From an uncultured Flavobacteriales bacterium (GTDB taxonomy: Bacteria; Bacteroidota; Bacteroidia; Flavobacteriales; Crocinitomicaceae), in contig CAMPIU010000066.1 of assembly GCA_946886545.1 (NCBI GenBank), positions 1-10,141 on the forward strand: DNA of 10,141 nucleotides, read 5' to 3'. Below, piece after piece: positions 6,627 to 10,141 of this stretch (its first letter is position 1; each line of letters begins with the position of its first letter). The position numbers and the translations under genes are program-made. The notes beneath the pieces were generated by a model. It did no database searches. It was not told the origin of the DNA and worked only from the letters and a program-made list of their open reading frames with translations.

Positions 6627-7244
6627 TTAATCTTTCATCCATCCTGCGATGCTGTTTCTTTGCCGTGTAAAAGAAGGATTGACTTCATGCTCCATTTCAT
6701 CACTCCGGAATAACACCATTCGTCCTCCGAGAGGAGAAATGCTAACTTGTTCTCCTCCTTTAGGATATAGTGACAACAAGCCCCCATCCTCTTTTCCCCA
6801 GTTTGCATTGAGGTATAAAACAATTGAATATTTTCGTCCTTTTTCATTTTTAAACTGATCAAGGTGACGTTTATAAAAACTGCTTTTTTCGTAGGAAGAA
6901 TAATGACTTTCAAAGCTTTTTATTGCAGTGAAGCATGTTTTATTCAGGTAAAGAATGAATTTTTCAATTTTATTTAAGTAGATCATTTCAAATGGATTTG
7001 TACTTTGTCCGTCAATCCAATTGATTTTATCGCCCCTGATACTAAGGTCTTTTTTGAAATCTCCTTTATTGCCGAGTCCGGAAGGTATCATCACGTCCGA
7101 ATCACTTAATCGCTGAATATTGGCACTTAAACCATTTACCGTTTCGGGCAGCATGAAATCATTACAGCAGCCGTATTCATTGTCAATAAGCCCCTGGATC
7201 AATCCTTCAAATTGATTTTGTTCCCGGATCTCTTCGTAATTCAT
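6627..7244 (-). CDS. 2-oxoglutarate/Fe(II)-dependent dioxygenase (prolyl-4-hydroxylase-like)
   Basis: A 205-residue enzyme with the jelly-roll core of the 2OG-FeII_Oxy_3 (prolyl 4-hydroxylase alpha-like) group, which couples decarboxylation of 2-oxoglutarate to hydroxylation of a protein or small-molecule substrate. The metal triad is visible: His126-x-Asp128 in FYKRHLDQF, and the distal His185 in DEMEHEV. Arg195 in RQRNSIAGW, ten residues after the distal histidine, is the expected 2-oxoglutarate salt-bridge residue. Between them are YSIVLYLNANWGKEDGG (138-154) and GGRMVLFRSD (173-182), both typical. The N-terminal 80 residues would form the substrate-binding strands. It is flanked by gaps of 145 and 80 bp, so it is probably a single-gene unit. 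Substrate is unknown; OGFOD1/Tpa1 relatives act on a ribosomal protein, others on peptides. Confidence 0.92.
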   Translation of the reverse strand: MNYEEIREQNQFEGLIQGLIDNEYGCCNDFMLPETVNGLSANIQRLSDSDVMIPSGLGNKGDFKKDLSIRGDKINWIDGQSTNPFEMIYLNKIEKFILYLNKTCFTAIKSFESHYSSYEKSSFYKRHLDQFKNEKGRKYSIVLYLNANWGKEDGGLLSLYPKGGEQVSISPLGGRMVLFRSDEMEHEVNPSFTRQRNSIAGWMKD

Positions 7245-7345
7245 AGTATTCTGTGATAAAGTTTAACTGCCTGAGTGCATGTCTTACAAAGAGGATCAGT
7301 CAAAGAACGTCATTATATTAGTGATTGTGTGCTTTTATTCCGTAA

Positions 7346-7361
7346 AGTTTTACATAAAACT
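7346..7361. repeat. Inverted repeat AGTTTTA-CA-TAAAACT
   Basis: A perfect 7-bp inverted repeat with a 2-base centre lies in the 145-bp gap, 29 bases after the stop codon of the DUF1579-like gene and about 100 bases upstream of the 2OG oxygenase start. The tiny centre makes it a poor hairpin but a plausible dyad binding site. Chance in AT-rich DNA is a real alternative. Confidence 0.25.
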
Positions 7362-7390
7362 ATCACGTGCAGCTACTTATTAATGTCCTG

Positions 7391-7825
7391 TTATTTAGTT
7401 AACTGAATTTCCATAAAATGCGTCCAATTAGTTCCATCCGAAGATTGTTCCCAAACCCCCAAAAACTCGGTGTCCTGTTTTTTAAATCCGCCTCTAAACC
7501 TCAGATTTTCTCCAAGAAAGGTCCAGACTCCATTTTTAAAATCAGCAGTCATAAATCCGGAATTTCCTTTGTTATCGTAATGCTGCATGGTATATAGATT
7601 TCTTTGCTTGTCAAATCCAATAATTTCAAGTGTCTCATTTTTATCATCACCAAGCAAAACATTCACTTTGTGCAACAGGAAAAATCCGCCCGGCAGCCAT
7701 TCGTAGGTATCCGATCCTGAAACTTTGATCTCAGGGCTCTCACCGGATGCAGGAATGGTTCCTGTAGTTTTCCATTTCCCAACAAACCTGTTCAGCTCCT
7801 GGTATTCCAAACTCTTATTTTCCAT
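7391..7825 (-). CDS. DUF1579-like (lipocalin-like beta-barrel) protein
   Basis: A 144-residue cytosolic protein that resembles the DUF1579 group. It has the start LNRFVGKWKTTGTI (11-24, G-x-W-x-x-x-G), then YEWLPGGFFLLHKVNV, ETLEIIGFDKQRNLYTMQHYDNKGN, and closes with GVWEQSSDGTNWTHFMEIQL. The alternating strand pattern and the G-x-W opening suggest a small lipocalin-like beta-barrel that could hold a hydrophobic ligand. No catalytic residue is evident and no family member's ligand is established to my knowledge. Its ATG is one base past the stop codon of the SRPBCC gene, so the two are almost surely translated from one message. This pair of small barrel and helix-grip folds may act on a shared ligand, but that is inference. 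Confidence 0.82.
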   Translation of the reverse strand: MENKSLEYQELNRFVGKWKTTGTIPASGESPEIKVSGSDTYEWLPGGFFLLHKVNVLLGDDKNETLEIIGFDKQRNLYTMQHYDNKGNSGFMTADFKNGVWTFLGENLRFRGGFKKQDTEFLGVWEQSSDGTNWTHFMEIQLTK

Positions 7826-7826
7826 T

Positions 7827-8321
7827 TTAATTATTCACCATTCCTTTCAATTCAGCATCCTTATTTCTTAGGTCAAGGCCTCCTTCGTAAACCGATTTTA
7901 AATTCACAAGAAAAAAAGACCAGCCGGTACTGCATCCGAGCCGGATTTCTTGTTTTGACTCATCATCTGTGGGAATATTCTTTTGGGTTAGCTCCACAAT
8001 TACATGTTCGTTCTGAACGGACAGTTTAATATCAACCAAGCATTCACCTGCAAAAGTAAACTGAATAAAATCTTTCCCGTTTGCCTCTACAATTCTGCCA
8101 TGTTCTATTTCATCATATAAATACCAGGACCATTCATAGGTACATCCTTTTTCTATTTGTGCATCACCTTGGATGGGATTTCCATTAGCATCCCTGAAAA
8201 CCGCTTTACTCAAAAACCAACGTTCAATCTCTGACGATTTTGTCCAGGCAGAGTAAATATCAGCCAATTCTGCTTTAACAGCTATTTTTCTTGTAAAAAT
8301 TGTCCAGTCAAAATTTTTCAT
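7827..8321 (-). CDS. SRPBCC / AHSA1-like (START superfamily) protein
   Basis: A 164-residue protein of the SRPBCC superfamily, AHSA1-like branch. The first strand and helices read FTRKIAVKAELADIYSAWTKSSEIERWFLSKAVF (9-42), with the hallmark W...S...I..W pattern. Strands EWSWYLYDEIEHGRIVEANGKDFIQFTF (63-90) follow, and the long C-terminal helix GCSTGWSFFLVNLKSVYEGG (about 129-148) with G-W-x-x-x-L-x-x-L closes the hydrophobic cavity. These proteins bind hydrophobic ligands; the bacterial AHSA1-like ones are not shown to be Hsp90 activators, and function is generally unknown. It lies 50 bp after DUF1905 and 1 bp before the DUF1579-like gene. Family call is firm. Confidence 0.92.
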   Translation of the reverse strand: MKNFDWTIFTRKIAVKAELADIYSAWTKSSEIERWFLSKAVFRDANGNPIQGDAQIEKGCTYEWSWYLYDEIEHGRIVEANGKDFIQFTFAGECLVDIKLSVQNEHVIVELTQKNIPTDDESKQEIRLGCSTGWSFFLVNLKSVYEGGLDLRNKDAELKGMVNN

Positions 8322-8371
8322 CTAATCCGTTTTTTTATTATTCCACTTCATTATAACTTTCTGATTTTCTT

Positions 8372-8671
8372 TCACACCCAAACACTTACTTTGATCAATT
8401 TCCCGGATTCAATCCCTTCGCTTTTTCTTATCGCAGCTTTTATCGGAAGTAAATAGGTCTTCTTTTTTGTATCGAACCAAATTGCTGTTTCCCATTTGCT
8501 TTTGCCAATTTCAGCTGTTGCTTTTAATCTTCCCCAGCCTTCTTCTTCGGATCTCAGAGTTTCCCTGATCTCATGTGCAATACTTTCCGGAAGTGAAATG
8601 AAATACCAGCCTCCGGGCGCCGCATGTTGCCAGATATTTTCCAAAAAATCGTATTTAATTTTTCCGAGCAT
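8372..8671 (-). CDS. DUF1905 domain protein
   Basis: A 99-residue protein consisting of one DUF1905 domain. The family pattern is plain: PGGWYFISLPESIAHEIRETL (19-39), then GWGRLKATAEIGKSKWETAIWFDTKKKTYLLPIKAAIRKSEGIESGKLIKV, where K-K-x-Y-L-L-P-(I/V)-K-A-x-(I/V)-R-(K/R) is the hallmark. It forms a small beta-barrel; function is unknown. Elsewhere the domain is often fused to, or beside, YdeI/OmdA-type and DUF1801 domains. Here the DUF1801 gene is about 8 kb away, and no fusion is present. It is the first gene of the DUF1905-SRPBCC-DUF1579 unit, preceded by a 152-bp leader with a possible promoter. Confidence 0.92.
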   Translation of the reverse strand: MLGKIKYDFLENIWQHAAPGGWYFISLPESIAHEIRETLRSEEEGWGRLKATAEIGKSKWETAIWFDTKKKTYLLPIKAAIRKSEGIESGKLIKVSVWV

Positions 8672-8740
8672 TTTTTTCAGGTCAAGTAATAAACAAGAAT
8701 CGCTAAGGATTTATCCTTTCACTAAATTCTACAAGAACTA

Positions 8741-8769
8741 ATTTAACGGCATTTTCTGATTGTGGTCAA
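8741..8769 (-). promoter_or_regulatory. Possible promoter for the DUF1905-SRPBCC-DUF1579 unit
   Basis: On the minus strand TTGACC (8769-8764) and TTAAAT (8746-8741) are separated by 17 bases, a vegetative-like -35/-10 pair about 70 bases upstream of the DUF1905 start. Bacteroidota promoters usually follow TTTG and TAnnTTTG instead, and the match to that form is poor, so this is only a candidate. A short inverted repeat, AAGGAT-TT-ATCCTT, lies at 8705-8718, between this site and the gene. Confidence 0.25.
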
Positions 8770-8824
8770 CTTTTAGTTTTTTTCATACCATCCCAACAAT
8801 GGAAATTTCCAAATTCAACCTTTC

Positions 8825-10141
8825 TTATCTTCCCGTGTGCATATCCAATGCGACCGGTATTTTTATTTTATATACTCCATGAAATCCATTCTCCTCTACA
8901 AGGAAATACACCCAATCATTGAATATTTGAATGTTCTTTGCCAGCGGAACTTCTGAAATGGTCAGATGTTTTCTTAATGAATTGGTTTCAAAAACAGGAT
9001 TGATAGAGCTTATTGAATAGACTCCCTGCTTAACAGAGAATTCATAAAATGTATTGTTGTGTCGGTCACGAAGCACATCGAATATCCTGCTTCCTTTCGG
9101 GAAGGAATAATCCAGATGTTTCAGTGGTTTATTCTGCGCGTCAAAGATGTGAATGGAATCTGAAAACTGGTCAAAAACTACAAGTTTATCGTCAGTTTGA
9201 AAAGCCTGGATATTTAATTCTACCGCACGTATTTTTAAATACCAGGTGACCATTGCGTCGAACTCGGGAGAAGAAAAATTAAGTGTCAGCAGATTGCCAT
9301 CCCAAACCCCTAAAGCAATCATATTTGCATAATCAGGCATAGCCATGTTGTAAATCCGGATAATTGACCAATAATAGCTTCGGGCAACTCCTTCTCCAAT
9401 TTTATCATGCAAGTGAAAAAAGTAGTCCTTTTGCTTTGTTTCCTTGGTGATCGAAGTTAAAGTGTATTTTCGGTTTCTATTGGTGAAGTTGAAAAAAACA
9501 TTTCTATCGGAAAAATTAGCTGCACAGGGCTTTACAAGTTCATTAAACTTTTTGATCGATGAAGAAGCTACAATATGAAAATCCGAATCTATCCAAATTT
9601 GATACGAACTGTCTTTTGTAAGCAGATGAACGTTGCCAAAGCAGTCTTCGAAAAAAGATTTCGCATCTATTTTCCCCAAATCGAATTTCATGAAAGTCGT
9701 ATCCTGACCTTCCATGCTTAAGAACTTTTTTCCTTTGGCAGATTTAATGGTAAGGATAAAATCATTGAACGGAAGGTAATCGATTACGTTGGTATTCTTC
9801 TGATCAATCACCCGTTCCATTCTTTTGGAATTTATGACTACTTCCGGAATAAGGCTGATTTTTTGTGTTAGGATGAAATTTAGAAAAAGGGTGTCTGAGA
9901 CTGATTTGCCTGAGATTGAGAAGTATTTGGATTCATATTCGGGATGAGAAATACGTAAAATGGTTCCATCCGTTATTTTCATTGTAAAACTTCCGGCAAG
10001 ATCACATGTTACCTCGCTTCCCGATAAAGTATCGTCAATAGATGCTCCAATCAAGGGATTATAATCGGAGTCGGTCACTGTTCCTAGCAATACCTGACTT
10101 TGTAAAGTACCGGGTATAAGAGCCACAAGTAAGATTAGTAA
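8825..10141 (-). CDS. Exported carboxypeptidase-regulatory-like protein, 5' end beyond the window
   Basis: 438 residues are visible and the reading frame stays open to the window edge. An in-frame GTG at 10126 is not a credible start: the five codons before it and the residues after it read LLILLVALIPGTLQSQ, the hydrophobic core and cleavage region of a signal peptide, so the true start is just outside. The mature protein opens with a carboxypeptidase-regulatory-like (CarboxypepD_reg) beta-sandwich: VLLGTVTDSDYNPLIGASI, a strand and turn, then DLAGSFTMKI and ILRISHPEYESKYFSI, ending near residue 90. The remaining 340 residues are beta-rich, with repeating short strands and aromatic residues that suggest a propeller-like domain, which I do not recognise. 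There is no TonB plug or barrel and no clear C-terminal type IX sorting domain. It is probably periplasmic or surface exposed. The gene downstream is 152 bp away. Confidence 0.85.
   Translation of the reverse strand, partial: LLILLVALIPGTLQSQVLLGTVTDSDYNPLIGASIDDTLSGSEVTCDLAGSFTMKITDGTILRISHPEYESKYFSISGKSVSDTLFLNFILTQKISLIPEVVINSKRMERVIDQKNTNVIDYLPFNDFILTIKSAKGKKFLSMEGQDTTFMKFDLGKIDAKSFFEDCFGNVHLLTKDSSYQIWIDSDFHIVASSSIKKFNELVKPCAANFSDRNVFFNFTNRNRKYTLTSITKETKQKDYFFHLHDKIGEGVARSYYWSIIRIYNMAMPDYANMIALGVWDGNLLTLNFSSPEFDAMVTWYLKIRAVELNIQAFQTDDKLVVFDQFSDSIHIFDAQNKPLKHLDYSFPKGSRIFDVLRDRHNNTFYEFSVKQGVYSISSINPVFETNSLRKHLTISEVPLAKNIQIFNDWVYFLVEENGFHGVYKIKIPVALDMHTGR

Noticed and set aside
6635..6913. 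A 92-residue open frame inside the 2OG oxygenase gene, same strand, different frame.
   Set aside because: The overlapping frame has the complete dioxygenase motifs and the 92-residue product resembles no family; it is a shadow.
8800..8811. A 12-bp perfect palindrome, TGGAAATTTCCA, just downstream of the carboxypeptidase-regulatory-like gene.
   Set aside because: Palindromes of this length are expected a few times by chance in 10 kb, there is no loop or T-run to make a terminator, and no second copy was seen.

Overview
The window looks like chromosomal DNA of a member of the Bacteroidota, most likely a flavobacterium- or Fluviicola-like organism. The supporting signs are an AT-rich base composition, weak or absent Shine-Dalgarno sequences, exported proteins whose signal peptides end in YAQ or QSQ, a carboxypeptidase-regulatory-like N-terminal domain, a SMUG2-type glycosylase and a DUF1801/DUF1905/SRPBCC gene set that is common in this phylum. 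The genus is an inference. I see no phage, transposase, integrase, CRISPR, rRNA or tRNA.

Sixteen protein genes are supported, all on the minus strand, so transcription runs from high to low coordinates. In that order: (A) 10141-8825, an exported carboxypeptidase-regulatory-like protein whose 5' end lies outside the window. (B) 8671-7391, DUF1905, an SRPBCC/AHSA1-like protein and a DUF1579-like protein, with a possible promoter at 8741-8769. (C) 7244-6627, a 2-oxoglutarate/Fe(II) dioxygenase, probably in its own unit. (D) 6546-5302, a HEAT-like helical protein followed by a SMUG2-family uracil-DNA glycosylase. (E) 5154-1708, six closely spaced genes: MepB-like, DUF4440/SnoaL-like, exported acetolactate-decarboxylase-like, membrane fatty-acid-hydroxylase/sterol-desaturase-like, a RimJ/RimL-type GNAT and a stand-alone SET-domain protein. 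(F) 1597-54, two GNAT acetyltransferases and a DUF1801 protein. The gaps that divide these units are 152, 145, 80, 147 and 110 bp; inside units the gaps are 1 to 50 bp. No gene-free stretch exceeds 300 bp.

This is not one recognisable pathway. It is a co-oriented run of small, mostly single-domain genes that modify proteins or small molecules (three GNATs, SET, 2OG oxygenase), bind hydrophobic ligands (SRPBCC, DUF1579, DUF4440) or act in DNA repair (SMUG2). The points most worth a second look are the stand-alone bacterial SET protein between GNAT genes, the SMUG2/HEAT/2OG-oxygenase neighbourhood, and the exported acetolactate-decarboxylase-like protein that keeps its zinc ligands but seems to lack the catalytic arginine. 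I did not find a convincing new multi-gene system. Gene content resembles integron cassettes, but the required attC sites are absent.
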